From Marivita geojedonensis (lineage in GTDB: Bacteria; Pseudomonadota; Alphaproteobacteria; Rhodobacterales; Rhodobacteraceae): DNA of 64,000 nucleotides. The stretch is taken from assembly GCF_002115805.1 (NCBI RefSeq), contig NZ_JFKC01000002.1, forward strand, positions 248,001-312,000. Reading direction: 5' to 3'. Positions 36,157 to 45,427 of the stretch are shown here, one piece after another. The position numbers were made by a program, and so were the translations under genes. Numbering within the stretch: the first letter of the stretch is position 1; the number at the start of each line of letters is the position of its first letter. The notes under the pieces are model-generated. The model did not search any database. It had not been told where the DNA came from and was given only the letters and a program-made list of their open reading frames with translations.

Positions 36157-36879
36157 TCAGGTCTCGAACAGCGCTCCGACGAGATACGCGATGGCCGCCG
36201 CAGTGCCTCCGATCAGCAGGGTTTCCAACCCGGACCGCCACCACGGGGCGAGCGACCATTTGGACTTGTACGCGCCGATGGCGAAGAAGGTGATCAGCGT
36301 GGCGATGGTGGAGAGGCGGAAGGCGTCGGGCAGCCCGAAGAGAAACGGCAGAAGCGGAATCATGCCGGCGGCAAGGAAGGCGGCGAAGGTCGCCCAGGCC
36401 GCTTTGAGCGGGTGCGGATCGACCGAGGCGAGGCCGTATTCGCCTTCGAGCATCAGCTGCACCCATTGTTCGCGGTTCTGCGAAATCTGATCCACTGCGC
36501 CGTCAAGCGCATCGCCCGACAGCCCCTTGCGGCGCAGGATTTCGCGCAACTCGTTGCGTTCGCCTTCGGGGTACTTGCGGATATGGCGTTCTTCGATCTC
36601 TCGCAGGCGGCGGGCATCGTCGAGTTCGGCCTTGGTGCCGGAATAGTTTCCGGCGGCCATGGAAAAGCCGTCGGCCAGTACGTTGGCGATGCCGAGAGCG
36701 ATGATGACCCAAGAGCTGAGGCCCGCGCCGGCGACGCCAGCCACGATGGCAAAAGTGGTCACCGATCCGTCGATGCCGCCATAGACAATGTCACGCAGAT
36801 AGCCGCGACCGGCGGGGGCGTCGATGCGGGCTTCGATTTCGGCCTGGCTGTGGCCGTGGTCTCCGGGAGATTGGGTCAT
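36157..36879 (-). CDS. VIT1/CCC1-family metal transporter
   Basis: 240-residue membrane protein of the vacuolar iron transporter family. The N terminus (YLRDIVYGGIDGSVTTFAIVAG) and NVLADGFSMAAGNYSGTKAE carry the family's conserved polar residues; a cytoplasmic helical hairpin with Glu-rich sequence (about 85-150) would bind metal. C-terminal helices follow. It probably exports or sequesters Fe2+ or Mn2+; the metal cannot be told. Confidence 0.87.
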   Translation of the reverse strand: MTQSPGDHGHSQAEIEARIDAPAGRGYLRDIVYGGIDGSVTTFAIVAGVAGAGLSSWVIIALGIANVLADGFSMAAGNYSGTKAELDDARRLREIEERHIRKYPEGERNELREILRRKGLSGDALDGAVDQISQNREQWVQLMLEGEYGLASVDPHPLKAAWATFAAFLAAGMIPLLPFLFGLPDAFRLSTIATLITFFAIGAYKSKWSLAPWWRSGLETLLIGGTAAAIAYLVGALFET

Positions 36880-36936
36880 ATGGCCTAAACTGCGGCAGGC
36901 TTGTGGTGCCTGCCATGCGCTGGATCAAATGGCGGT

Positions 36937-37944
36937 TCAGCGGGATTTGGTGCTGACGAGGCCCACAAGGGCGGTCTTGATGATCGACCGGACCGAGGGG
37001 CGTCTGCCGGGGGCAAAGGGCAGGGGGCGGCAGACTTCGATCGCCGCAACACCAACGCGCGCGGTGAGGGCGCCATTGACCAGACCTTCGCCAAAGCGAC
37101 GCGAGAGCTTGCCAAGGATACTGCCGCCGAGGATTGGCTCCAGCATATCGTCGCCCACCGCAACGGCGCCGGTGGCGACGAGGTGTGAGAGGACGGCGCG
37201 GGTCAGGCGCCAACTGCCCAATGTGCCGGAGCGGCCGCCATAGATCTCGGCGATGCGGCGGATCATGCGGATGTTCGACCCCAGAGCCGCGACAACATCG
37301 GCCAGAGCCAGCGGGACAAGGGCAGTGACTGTGGCGACCTGACGCGCGGCGGCTTCGACCTCGCGCCGGGCGGCGGCGTCGAGCGGTCCGAGAAGTTCGT
37401 GATCGGCAAGGGCGATGAGGGCGGCGGCGTCGAACATGTCGGCCTCGCGGTCCTTAAGCCGGTCGCGGCCCCATTTGGTGTCGTCGCGCGATCCATAAAG
37501 CCCGGTCAGGTCTTTGACCACGGCACGCGCGGCGGTCAGGTCTTCGTTGGCAAGGGCAGCATCGGCGGCGTGCTGGATGCGGTCGATGCGGCCAAGCCGG
37601 GCGAAGGCCGAGAGTTCCTTGATGACGATCAGCAGGACAACCAGCAGGAAAAGGGCAAAAAGGCCCGCCACGGCATAGCCGAGATAGAGGTTCTGGCTCA
37701 CGAGATTGGTCACGAAGTTCCACGCGGCGACGGAAGCCACCGTTGTGATCAGCGCAACGAGCAGCGTCCAGAACCAGCGCGCCAGCCGGGATACAGGGCG
37801 CGCGGCAAGGGCGGCGACGGTGGTCATGGCCTGACCCTGCGGGGCAGGTTCCAGCAGGTCGGGGACCGGGGGTGCCTCTGCCGGGGTCTGGGTTGGCGCG
37901 GCGTCGTCGAGATCGAACAGGACAGGGCCTTTGGCGTTGCTCAT
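36937..37944 (-). CDS. YcjF/TIGR01620-family membrane protein
   Basis: 335 residues: an acidic N terminus (GPVLFDLDDAAPTQT), two membrane helices (about 55-80 and 85-110), and a C-terminal DUF697-like region. In many proteobacteria YcjF is paired with the YcjX GTPase-like protein, a heat-shock or envelope-stress pair of unknown function. Here a GNAT gene sits between the two, with four-base overlaps on both sides. Confidence 0.85.
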   Translation of the reverse strand: MSNAKGPVLFDLDDAAPTQTPAEAPPVPDLLEPAPQGQAMTTVAALAARPVSRLARWFWTLLVALITTVASVAAWNFVTNLVSQNLYLGYAVAGLFALFLLVVLLIVIKELSAFARLGRIDRIQHAADAALANEDLTAARAVVKDLTGLYGSRDDTKWGRDRLKDREADMFDAAALIALADHELLGPLDAAARREVEAAARQVATVTALVPLALADVVAALGSNIRMIRRIAEIYGGRSGTLGSWRLTRAVLSHLVATGAVAVGDDMLEPILGGSILGKLSRRFGEGLVNGALTARVGVAAIEVCRPLPFAPGRRPSVRSIIKTALVGLVSTKSR

Positions 37945-38381
37945 GCGTCGGTCCTTTGCCAGTGATACCGGATGTCGGGCAGGCCTTCGTCATTGCCTGC
38001 GCCGTCGGTGTGTTCGACGGGGGTGAAGCCGTGACGTTCGTAAAACGCCTGTGCCCGGGTGTTGGCCTGAAAGGTCCAGAGTGTGAGCTGGTCCTTGCGG
38101 CGCATCGCGTCGCTCAGGAGCTTTGATCCGATGCCCTGACCGCGTGCGGCAGGGTCGATGTAAAGTGCATGGATGTCGTCGCCGTTGCGGGCAAGGAATC
38201 CGGTGATTGTTTCGCTTTCGGAAACAGTGACCCAGCCGCGATCCACCATCAGTCCCGCAAAACCGATGTCCTCGGCGCGGGTGTGGATGCGGGGCATCCA
38301 CGGGGTTTCGTCGACCCATGCGGACAGGATCGCACCGACGCGACCGGCATCAAGCGGGGTTGCGGGGCGGAGCAGCGTCAC
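37941..38381 (-). CDS. GNAT-family N-acetyltransferase
   Basis: 146 residues with the acetyl-CoA loop ALYIDPAARGQGIGSKLL (R/Q-x-x-G-x-G) and the C-terminal FYERHGF. GTG 38381 is the start because it overlaps the ycjX stop (GTGA), and the longer frame is antisense-like and out of family. Translation is coupled to ycjX upstream and ycjF downstream. The substrate is unknown. Confidence 0.85.
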   Translation of the reverse strand: MTLLRPATPLDAGRVGAILSAWVDETPWMPRIHTRAEDIGFAGLMVDRGWVTVSESETITGFLARNGDDIHALYIDPAARGQGIGSKLLSDAMRRKDQLTLWTFQANTRAQAFYERHGFTPVEHTDGAGNDEGLPDIRYHWQRTDA

Positions 38382-39838
38382 AGCCGATCTCCGATCAGGA
38401 ACTCGGCGGCGCGGTCCAGCCGGATATGGGGTGGGCCATCGCCGGGTTTGAGGTTGAGCTGCGCCGGGGCGAAGCGCATGACCTGGTAATCCTGTTCCAG
38501 CCACTTTTCTGCTCCGTCGCGCGCGGGGCCAAGCAGATGGGAGGGGTCCTGCGGAAGTTCTCCGGGGTAGAAGGCGGCCTGTTTGCCGCTGTCGAGCAAG
38601 GTGCCGCGCACGCAGGGCAATTCAGTGCCGTTGTGCGGGCGCATCTCCTCGATCGTCGCGCGAAGGCTGGCAATGGACATTGCGCTGGTCTTGGCCCCTG
38701 CAAACTGCGCACGGTCGCGGGCGTCGCGGGTCAGCGCTTCCATGATCGCGGTCAGGCGGGCGTGCTGGGTGTGGTGCAGGTGGTCGGCCTTGGTTGCGGC
38801 GAAGAGAATTTTCTCGACCCGTTTGCCGATCAGAAGCTGTGTCAGAAACTGGTTCTGACCGGGGCGGAAGGCGCCGAGAATTTCGGCCATCGCCTGCCGC
38901 ATGTCTTCCACCGCCTGCGGACCGGCATGGATCGCGCCAAGCGCATCAACCAGCACGATCTGGCGGTCGATCTTCGCAAAATGATCGCGGAAGAAGGGTT
39001 TGACGACCTGGGATTTGTAGGCCTCGAACCGCCGCTCCATCTCGCGGGCGAGTGATTTGCGCGGCGGGTTTGGCGTGGCTGGCAAGGGTGCAAAGGTCAG
39101 GACGGGACTGCCGGCCAGATCGCCGGGCAAAAGGAACCGCCCCGGTGTGCAATCGGAAAAACCCGCCTGCCGCGCGGCGGTCAGGTAGGCGGTGAAGCTG
39201 GCGGCGAGCGCTTGTGCGCGGGGTTCTTCGAGTGCTTCTGCCGTGTCTTCGGTGCGGGCGAGGCTCAGGTAGGCCTGCGCATGGGTGCGGTTTGCGATCC
39301 GCTTAAGGGTTTCTTCAGACCATTGGCTGTAGCTTTTGTCGAGCAAGCCAAGATCAAGCAACCACTCACCGGGATAATCCACAATGTCGAGATGTATGGT
39401 CCGGGGGCCTTGAAGCCCGGACAAAAGCCCCGAAGGACGTACCTTCAACGAGAGGCGCAATTCGCTGATCGTGCGTGTGCTGTCTGGCCAGTGTGGGTCG
39501 CGCGCTGTCAGTGCGCCCAGATGGGATTCGTAGTCGAAGCGTGGCAGCGTGTCGTCGGGCTGCGGCTGCAGATAGGCTGACAGGATGCGCCCTTCACTTT
39601 GTGCCAGAAGGCCGGGCATGCGCCCACGATCCATCAGATTCGCCACCAGCGACGTGATGAACACCGTCTTGCCCGACCGCGCGAGGCCCGTCACGCCAAG
39701 GCGGATCGTCGGTTCGAAGAATGCGCCCGAAACTGTGTCGGTGACATTCTCGAAGCCGCGGGTCAGCGTGTCGGCGATGGTGGAAATGACCAAGGGCGGC
39801 CTCTTTTCATTGCGTTGGTCCCAGAGATAAAGGCGCAT
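38378..39838 (-). CDS. YcjX-family (DUF463) P-loop protein
   Basis: 486 residues with a Walker A GLARSGKT near the N terminus and DIVDYPGEWLLD, the DxxG-type region of GTPase-like proteins. Shared ycjX-ycjF organisation suggests a membrane-stress function. ATG 39838 is given; an in-frame TTG (39793) with AGAGG ahead of it would give a start MVISTIADTLTRG, which resembles relatives better, so the true protein may be 15 residues shorter. Divergent from truA. Confidence 0.85.
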   Translation of the reverse strand: MRLYLWDQRNEKRPPLVISTIADTLTRGFENVTDTVSGAFFEPTIRLGVTGLARSGKTVFITSLVANLMDRGRMPGLLAQSEGRILSAYLQPQPDDTLPRFDYESHLGALTARDPHWPDSTRTISELRLSLKVRPSGLLSGLQGPRTIHLDIVDYPGEWLLDLGLLDKSYSQWSEETLKRIANRTHAQAYLSLARTEDTAEALEEPRAQALAASFTAYLTAARQAGFSDCTPGRFLLPGDLAGSPVLTFAPLPATPNPPRKSLAREMERRFEAYKSQVVKPFFRDHFAKIDRQIVLVDALGAIHAGPQAVEDMRQAMAEILGAFRPGQNQFLTQLLIGKRVEKILFAATKADHLHHTQHARLTAIMEALTRDARDRAQFAGAKTSAMSIASLRATIEEMRPHNGTELPCVRGTLLDSGKQAAFYPGELPQDPSHLLGPARDGAEKWLEQDYQVMRFAPAQLNLKPGDGPPHIRLDRAAEFLIGDRL

Positions 39839-39904
39839 GTCCTTGGTTACCAGTGCTGTGCAAGGGGGATTGTTCGGCGCATTTCGTCAGGATAAGCGGG
39901 GCGC

Positions 39905-40675
39905 ATGCCCAGATTTGCCCTGAAAGTCGAATATGATGGTGCGCCCTTTGCCGGATGGCAAAGGCAGGCCGAGCACCCGTCGGTGCAGGGCGCAATCGAA
40001 GCCGCGCTGGCTAAACTTGAGCCGGGTGAGCACACGATAGCGGCCGCCGGGAGGACGGATGCGGGTGTGCATGCGCGCGGGCAGGTCTGTCATTGCGATC
40101 TGCAAAAGGACTGGTCGCCGTTTCGGTTGTCGGAGGCGCTGAACCACCATCTCAAACCGCTGCCGGTGGCGATTGTCGATGCGGCCGAGGTCGAGGGCGA
40201 CTGGCATGCGCGGTTCTCGGCAATGGAACGGCGCTATCTGTTTCGACTGGTGTCGCGCCGTGCGCCGCTGACGCTGGAAGCCGGACAGGTCTGGCAGGTG
40301 AAACACGATCTGGAGCTGGCACCCATGCAGGAGGCGGCGCGGCACCTGATCGGTTTGCATGACTTCACCACCTTCCGGTCCACGATGTGCCAGGCGGCAT
40401 CACCGGTGAAAACTCTGGATGCGCTGGATATTCGCGAATTGGAGACCGATTGGGGCACGGAGTTCCAATTCCGTCTGCGCGCGCGGTCTTTTCTGCACAA
40501 CCAGGTGCGCAGCTTTGTCGGAACGCTGGAGCGTGTTGGGGCCGGGGCGTGGGCGCCGGAAGATGTGAAGGCGGCCCTGGACGCACGGGATCGCGCGGCC
40601 TGTGGGCCGGTCTGTCCGCCTCAGGGCTTGTATCTTGTTGGTGTCGGCTATCCGGACGATCCGTTTCAGCGTTGA
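39905..40675 (+). CDS. truA: tRNA pseudouridine synthase A
   Basis: Makes pseudouridine 38-40 in the tRNA anticodon stem. Opening [19 protein letters not shown] and the catalytic GRTDAGVHA are diagnostic; the second-half [13 protein letters not shown] is typical. 256 residues. It stands alone, divergent from ycjX and followed by a repeat-bearing gap. Confidence 0.96.
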   Translation: MPRFALKVEYDGAPFAGWQRQAEHPSVQGAIEAALAKLEPGEHTIAAAGRTDAGVHARGQVCHCDLQKDWSPFRLSEALNHHLKPLPVAIVDAAEVEGDWHARFSAMERRYLFRLVSRRAPLTLEAGQVWQVKHDLELAPMQEAARHLIGLHDFTTFRSTMCQAASPVKTLDALDIRELETDWGTEFQFRLRARSFLHNQVRSFVGTLERVGAGAWAPEDVKAALDARDRAACGPVCPPQGLYLVGVGYPDDPFQR

Positions 40676-40977
40676 GCCTGGTTGCGTGGCGTAGGGCCTA
40701 GCGCGGGGGATGCAGATTTTTGAAAAATCTGCCTGGGGCTCTGCCCCAGACCCCGAGGTATTTGTGAAACAGAGAAGAATGGGACTTGTCTTGCGGTCGG
40801 TTTTGCCCGATGAGACACGTCATGACACATCTGACCGATATCCGACGAGACATCTGATCTTGTTCTGCCGCCCCGAACTGTGGGCGATCCGTCACCTTTT
40901 GTCTGAATTCACATCCTTTCCGTTGACTTGGCCCGCGCCGCTTGGCACGGCTTGGGCTTCCTGAAATGAGGTTTCCC
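40676..40977. other. Non-coding gap before argD
   Basis: 302 bases without a convincing gene. It contains dispersed repeat copy B (40712-40781) and should hold the argD promoter; a TTGACT hexamer at 40923-40928 is a possible -35, but no matching -10 stands out. Confidence 0.5.
40712..40781. repeat. Dispersed structured repeat, copy B
   Basis: Three modules in order: a perfect 10-bp palindrome, arms GCAGATTTTT / AAAAATCTGC with a single base between (40712-40732); a hairpin CTGGGGC-TCT-GCCCCAG (40733-40749); a tail CCCCGAGGTATTTGTGAAAC continuing AGAGAAGA. The order matches copy C, where the palindrome sequence differs but the tail is the same. Confidence 0.65.
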
Positions 40978-42159
40978 ATGATCCCCTCTGTCTTGCCGAC
41001 CTATTCCCGCGCGCCGCTTCATTTTGTGAAGGGCGAAGGCACCTGGCTGATCGAGGCGGACGGGCGACGTTTCCTCGATCTGGGCGCGGGCATTGCGGTG
41101 AACGCGCTGGGCCATGCCCATCCCGCACTGGTTCAAACGCTGACCGAGCAAGCGCAGAAGCTGTGGCATGTGTCGAACCTTTACGAAATCCCGCAGCAAC
41201 AGGCGCTGGCCGACAAGCTGGTGGCGAGCACCTTTGCCGATACGGTGTTTTTCACCAATTCGGGGACGGAATCCTGCGAACTCGCGGTCAAGATGGCGCG
41301 CAAGTACTGGTACGAGAAGGGCCATCCCGAGAAGACCACGATCATCACGTTCGGCGGATCCTTCCACGGGCGGTCGTCGGCGGGGATTGCCGCGGCGGGC
41401 TCTGAGAAAATGATCAAGGGGTTCGCGCCGCTTCTGCCGGGGTTCACGCATGTGGGCTGGGGTGACCATGACGCGCTGCATGCCGCAATCGATGAGACGG
41501 TTGGCGCGATTCTGATTGAACCGGTGCAGGGTGAGGGCGGAATTCGTCCGTTGCCCGATCAGTGCCTGAAGGGGCTGCGTGCGCTGTGTGACGAGAAAGG
41601 CATCCTGCTGATCCTCGATGAGGTGCAATGCGGCGTGGCGCGGACGGGGCGTCTGTTTGCGCATGAATGGACCGGTGTCACGCCGGACATCATGATGGTC
41701 GCCAAAGGCATCGGCGGTGGCTTCCCGCTTGGGGCCGTTCTGGCCACCGAAGAGGCCGCGTCGGGCATGACGGCGGGCACCCACGGATCGACCTATGGCG
41801 GCAACCCGCTGGCCTGTGCGGTGGGTTGCGCGGTGATGGACATCGTGAGCACGCCGGAGTTTCTCGAGACGGTGAACGCGCGGGCCGGGTTCCTGCGGCA
41901 GAAGCTGGAAGGGTTGGTTGCGGCGCATCCGGACGTGTTCGAAGGAATGCGTGGCGTGGGCCTGATGATCGGGCTCAAGTGCAAGGTGGCGCCGGCCGAC
42001 GTGGTCAAGGCGGGGTATGAATGCGGTGTCATCACCGTGCCGGCAGCGGACAATGTGGTGCGGCTGCTGCCGCCGCTCAACATCAGCGAGGACGAGATCT
42101 CTGAGGCGGTGAACCGTCTGGATTTCGCGGCGGACGCGGTGCGTGAGGCGCAGGGCTGA
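40978..42159 (+). CDS. argD: Acetylornithine aminotransferase
   Basis: PLP-dependent class III aminotransferase of arginine synthesis (may also act on succinyldiaminopimelate). 393 residues. [34 protein letters not shown] and [14 protein letters not shown] with its Schiff-base Lys are visible. The ATG at 40978 is supported by GAGG ten bases ahead; an in-frame ATG occurs at 40966. argF follows 10 bases later. Confidence 0.96.
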   Translation: MIPSVLPTYSRAPLHFVKGEGTWLIEADGRRFLDLGAGIAVNALGHAHPALVQTLTEQAQKLWHVSNLYEIPQQQALADKLVASTFADTVFFTNSGTESCELAVKMARKYWYEKGHPEKTTIITFGGSFHGRSSAGIAAAGSEKMIKGFAPLLPGFTHVGWGDHDALHAAIDETVGAILIEPVQGEGGIRPLPDQCLKGLRALCDEKGILLILDEVQCGVARTGRLFAHEWTGVTPDIMMVAKGIGGGFPLGAVLATEEAASGMTAGTHGSTYGGNPLACAVGCAVMDIVSTPEFLETVNARAGFLRQKLEGLVAAHPDVFEGMRGVGLMIGLKCKVAPADVVKAGYECGVITVPAADNVVRLLPPLNISEDEISEAVNRLDFAADAVREAQG

Positions 42160-42169
42160 GGACAGGATT

Positions 42170-43096
42170 ATGAAGCATTTTCTGGATATTCACAAAACCG
42201 ATGCGGGCGATCTGCGGTCGGTGATCGATCAGGCCATCGCCATGAAGGGCAGCCGCAACGGGCGTCCCAAAGGTGCGCCGGATGATGAACTTCCGCTGGC
42301 CGGTCGGATGGTTGCATTGATCTTCGAAAAGCCGTCGACGCGGACACGGGTGTCCTTTGATGTCGGTGTGCGTCAGATGGGCGGGCAGACGATGGTGCTG
42401 TCCGGGTCGGACATGCAACTGGGCCATGGTGAAACCATTGCCGACACGGCGCGCGTGTTGAGCCGCTATGTCGATCTGATCATGATCCGTACCTTCGACG
42501 AGGCGGTGCTGGAAGAGATGGCGGACTATGCCAGCGTGCCTGTGATCAACGGGCTGACTGACCGCACCCATCCCTGCCAGATCATGGCGGATGTGATGAC
42601 CTATGAAGAACATCGCGGGCCGATCAAGGGCAAGAAGGTGGTGTGGTGCGGCGACGGCAACAATGTCTGCGCGTCTTTCCTGCACGCAGCGGCGCAGTTC
42701 GGGTTCGATTTCACCTTCACCGGGCCGGTGCAGCTTGATCCGGAGATGGAATTCGTCGGGCTGGCGCGAAATGCTGGTGTTTCGGTGACGATCGAGCGGG
42801 ACCCTTTCAAGGCGGTTGAGGGGGCCGATCTGGTGGTCGCGGACACCTGGGTGTCGATGCACGATGCGCAGTCGGCCAAGGAACGGCGGCATAACATGCT
42901 GCGGCCCTATCAGGTCAACGAAGACCTGATGAGCCACGCCAAGCCGGATGCGCTTTTCATGCACTGCCTGCCGGCGCATCGCGGGGAAGAGGTGACATCC
43001 GAAGTGATGGATGGGCCCCAGTCCGTCATTTTTGACGAGGCCGAGAACCGTTTGCATGCCCAGAAAGCGATCATGCGTTACTGCCTGGGGGTGTGA
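42170..43096 (+). CDS. argF: Ornithine carbamoyltransferase
   Basis: Makes citrulline from ornithine and carbamoyl phosphate. 308 residues, with [13 protein letters not shown] (carbamoyl-phosphate binding), [11 protein letters not shown] and [13 protein letters not shown] (ornithine site). AGGA precedes the ATG by three bases. Paired with argD for consecutive arginine steps. Confidence 0.97.
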   Translation: MKHFLDIHKTDAGDLRSVIDQAIAMKGSRNGRPKGAPDDELPLAGRMVALIFEKPSTRTRVSFDVGVRQMGGQTMVLSGSDMQLGHGETIADTARVLSRYVDLIMIRTFDEAVLEEMADYASVPVINGLTDRTHPCQIMADVMTYEEHRGPIKGKKVVWCGDGNNVCASFLHAAAQFGFDFTFTGPVQLDPEMEFVGLARNAGVSVTIERDPFKAVEGADLVVADTWVSMHDAQSAKERRHNMLRPYQVNEDLMSHAKPDALFMHCLPAHRGEEVTSEVMDGPQSVIFDEAENRLHAQKAIMRYCLGV

Positions 43097-43402
43097 CACC
43101 GGGCGAGACCCGTACCGCGCTTTTCGTCTGGCAATGCGGTGTGCTTTCCTCAGTGCGGTCAGGCGCGCGCGTCTGCCGCACTTACTGGCAGGGGCGTGCA
43201 GCAGGTCCATTGAGAGATGTGTCGCTGCGGGTGATGGTCGCGTCCGCAATGGAAAGGCCGCCGAGACATTCACATTTGCGCCGGACGAAGCGGTGAATTC
43301 GTCATCGAGGGCATTTATCAACTCAACTGCGGCCAGGCTCCTTGCTGGCGAGGAGTTTCGGCGGAAATGCTTCAGGTATGACTTAGCTGCCCGGGGTATG
43401 CG
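43097..43402. other. 306-base gap with no recognised gene
   Basis: Frames open here are short, lack ribosome sites and resemble no family. A stretch at 43264-43440 can be read as an open frame on the plus strand but carries no recognisable motif. No terminator or repeat stands out. Confidence 0.4.
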
Positions 43403-43621
43403 TCAGGGCACATTGTCGACACCCGAGCCGCCCCAGGGCTGACACCGCGCGATGCGTTTTGCGGCAAGCCAGCCGCCCTTCAGCGCGCCGTGTTTTTCCA
43501 GGGCTTCAAGTGCGTAGGCAGAGCAGGTGGGGTGATATCGGCAGTTGTGACCGACCCATGGGCTGAAGATCAGGCGGTAGGCTTTGACCGGCAGAGCGAG
43601 GATGCGGGCAGGCCACGTCAT
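43403..43621 (-). CDS. yidD: Membrane protein insertion efficiency factor YidD
   Basis: 72 residues with the YidD core [20 protein letters not shown] and an amphipathic N terminus. It helps YidC-mediated membrane insertion. The ATG overlaps the rnpA stop by four bases in the classical rpmH-rnpA-yidD order. Confidence 0.95.
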   Translation of the reverse strand: MTWPARILALPVKAYRLIFSPWVGHNCRYHPTCSAYALEALEKHGALKGGWLAAKRIARCQPWGGSGVDNVP

Positions 43622-44022
43622 GGTGCAGTGTGGATCTTGCGCAGGGCGTAGATCAGGTCGCCCTTGAGCGCCTGGAAATCCCGGTCGATGGTCACGCCGG
43701 GGCGGCCGATCAGCACATAATCCCAGCCGGGCTGTGCGCCGGGCAGCAGCGCTTCGGCGACCACGGCGCGCAGGCGCCGCTTGGCGCGGTTGCGGGCGAC
43801 AGCGTTGCCGGTTTTCCTCGAGCAGGTGTAGCCGACGCGGATCGTCGGATCGCCGTCATCGCGGTCACGGGCCTGCACCAGCATCCCGTCCGTGCCCCGG
43901 CGCAGGGCGCGGGCGGCGCGGAGGAAATCTGCGCGGTGGCGCAGTACGGTGACAGGCGGACATGACAACACCGCCGGAGGCGTGTTTCCCCTTGTGTCCA
44001 AGGAGGCCTCCGGCGGTGTCAT
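43618..44022 (-). CDS. rnpA: Ribonuclease P protein component
   Basis: 134 residues. [24 protein letters not shown] is the conserved RNA-binding signature; RHRADFLRA opens the domain. The first 25 residues are variable-looking and Pro-rich. The ATG lies inside the arm of a long hairpin (43961-44023), which could limit its translation relative to rpmH. A GTG at residue 18 is a possible alternative start beyond the stem. Confidence 0.92.
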   Translation of the reverse strand: MTPPEASLDTRGNTPPAVLSCPPVTVLRHRADFLRAARALRRGTDGMLVQARDRDDGDPTIRVGYTCSRKTGNAVARNRAKRRLRAVVAEALLPGAQPGWDYVLIGRPGVTIDRDFQALKGDLIYALRKIHTAP

Positions 44023-44023
44023 G
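43961..44023 (-). promoter_or_regulatory. Long hairpin enclosing the rnpA start codon
   Basis: Arms 44006-44023 and 43961-43981 pair over 18 bp, with one 3-base bulge (43968-43970); the inner 11 bp are uninterrupted. The apical loop contains a further 5-bp stem (43990-43994 / 43999-44003). In the mRNA the outer arm covers the rnpA AUG and codons 2-6. It could sequester the start or stop RNA polymerase between rpmH and rnpA; there is no T-run, so translational control is favoured. Confidence 0.7.
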
Positions 44024-44050
44024 TCAGTTTGCCTGATGTGTCGCGGACGC

Positions 44051-44185
44051 TTACGCGCTCAGCGACTTGCGGCCACGGGCGCGGCGCGCGTTCAGGATCT
44101 TGCGGCCAGCCTTGGTGGCCATGCGCGCACGGAAGCCGTGGCGGCGCTTGCGAACGAGGTTCGAGGGCTGATAGGTGCGTTTCAT
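44051..44185 (-). CDS. rpmH: 50S ribosomal protein L34
   Basis: 44 residues ([20 protein letters not shown]...) that match L34 along their whole length. The longer open frame upstream is not coding. It is transcribed first in rpmH-rnpA-yidD from a clear sigma-70-type promoter about 60 bases ahead. Confidence 0.97.
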
Positions 44186-44252
44186 CGCGTCCAACTCCGT
44201 TTGATCGGGCCGGGCCGCGCGGATTCGGCGACCGGGTGTGTTCGAAGCCCGT

Positions 44253-44281
44253 GCTATAGGCAGGTGACTTTGGGTTGTCAA
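44253..44281 (-). promoter_or_regulatory. Sigma-70-type promoter of rpmH
   Basis: On the minus strand: TTGACA (44276-44281), exactly 17 bases, TATAGC (44253-44258). This predicts a start near 44246 and a leader of about 60 nt before rpmH. Confidence 0.78.
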
Positions 44282-44322
44282 ACGCTGTGTCGCGGATTTC
44301 CGGTGATTTTCTCTCTCAGGGG

Positions 44323-44432
44323 CAGGATGCGGTCCCGCATCCTGTGCGTTCCGCTGCGAAACGCTCATGTGGGCGCTGCCCCCGTCGCCCGATGGGCGAC
44401 TCCCCCGAGGTATTTTTAAAACAGAGAAGAGG
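44323..44432. repeat. Dispersed structured repeat, copy C
   Basis: A palindrome with arms CAGGATGCGG / CCGCATCCTG (44323-44344, 2-base loop), a hairpin GTCGCCC-GAT-GGGCGAC (44384-44400), and a tail CCCCCGAGGTATTTTTAAAA continuing CAGAGAAGA. Same order as copy B. It lies in the gap upstream of the TVP38 gene. Confidence 0.65.
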
Positions 44433-44690
44433 CGTGGAACCGCGCGGATTTGGCTGTGGATTGAAACATTGGCACACGGGGGCGTGTGGGTCTGACACAG
44501 ATTGCAACAAAGCGCGGCGGCGTTGGCCGGGATTGTTTCAATCCGGCGCGATCCTGACCGGATTCTCACGTAATCCTGAGCGCCGGATCAAGCGGGCGTG
44601 AACCGGGTGTTGCAGCGGGGCTGCAAGGGTCATGTTTTGGACAACGCAGACACATCATCTGGAGAGGCGGCCCGAACGGGCCTGTATGAC

Positions 44691-45425
44691 ATGACGGATA
44701 TGACAGAGACCCGAGACACCCCCGCGTGGAAGCGATACGCGCCCCTGGTCGTGATTGGCGCGGTGGCGCTGGTCGGTGCGATCACGCTGCGCGATTATCT
44801 GAGTTTCGAGACGCTGGCCGCGAACCGCGAGGCGCTGGAGGCGTTCCGCGATGCCAATTACCTGCTCACGGCGGGCGTGTTCATGCTGGCCTATGTGGTG
44901 ATCGTCGGGTTTTCATTGCCGGGCGCAACGATTGCGACGCTGACCGGCGGGTTTCTGTTTGGGGTGTTCCCCGGTGCGCTGTTCAATGTGTTGGCCGCAA
45001 CGGTCGGCGCGACCGTGATCTTTCTGGCAGCGCGCTATGGGTTGGGAGAGCGTCTGGCGGCCCGGATGGATGCGAGCGATGGTGCCGTGCGCAAGATCAA
45101 GGATGGGATCGATGAGAACCAGTGGTCGATGCTGTTCCTGATCCGGCTTGTGCCGGCGGTACCGTTTTTCGTGGCGAACCTCGTGCCTGCGCTGGTGGGC
45201 GTGCCGCTCTACCGGTTTTTTGTGTCCACGTTCCTTGGGATCATCCCGGGGGGCGTGGTCTATACTTCGGTTGGGGCCGGTCTGGGCGAGGTCTTTGCCC
45301 GCGGCGAGACGCCTGATCTGGGGATCATTTTCGAGCCGCATATATTGCTGCCGATCCTGGGCCTCTGTGCGCTGGCGGCGCTGCCGATTGTGCTGAAAGC
45401 GCTGCGCGGCAAGAAGGGGCTGTGA
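44691..45425 (+). CDS. TVP38/TMEM64 (DedA-like) membrane protein
   Basis: 244 residues, about six hydrophobic segments with the VTT-domain signatures FSLPGATIATLTGGFLFG and RLVPAVPFFVANLVPALVG. Family members act in lipid scrambling, membrane homeostasis or selenite uptake. ATG 44691 is used; the frame also runs upstream from 44598. Its stop overlaps the next gene's region, and it is coupled to a mercuric-reductase-like flavoprotein. Confidence 0.87.
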   Translation: MTDMTETRDTPAWKRYAPLVVIGAVALVGAITLRDYLSFETLAANREALEAFRDANYLLTAGVFMLAYVVIVGFSLPGATIATLTGGFLFGVFPGALFNVLAATVGATVIFLAARYGLGERLAARMDASDGAVRKIKDGIDENQWSMLFLIRLVPAVPFFVANLVPALVGVPLYRFFVSTFLGIIPGGVVYTSVGAGLGEVFARGETPDLGIIFEPHILLPILGLCALAALPIVLKALRGKKGL

Positions 45426-45427
45426 TC

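Larger units (their letters stand above)
44186..44690. other. Non-coding 505-base gap
   Basis: Between rpmH and the TVP38 gene. It contains the rpmH promoter (44253-44281) and dispersed repeat copy C (44323-44432). No gene is recognised; a frame open from 44598 lacks a ribosome site in its first part. Confidence 0.5.

Noticed and set aside
43097-43402. A small gene between argF and yidD
   Set aside because: No ribosome site, no motif, and frames on both strands look random.
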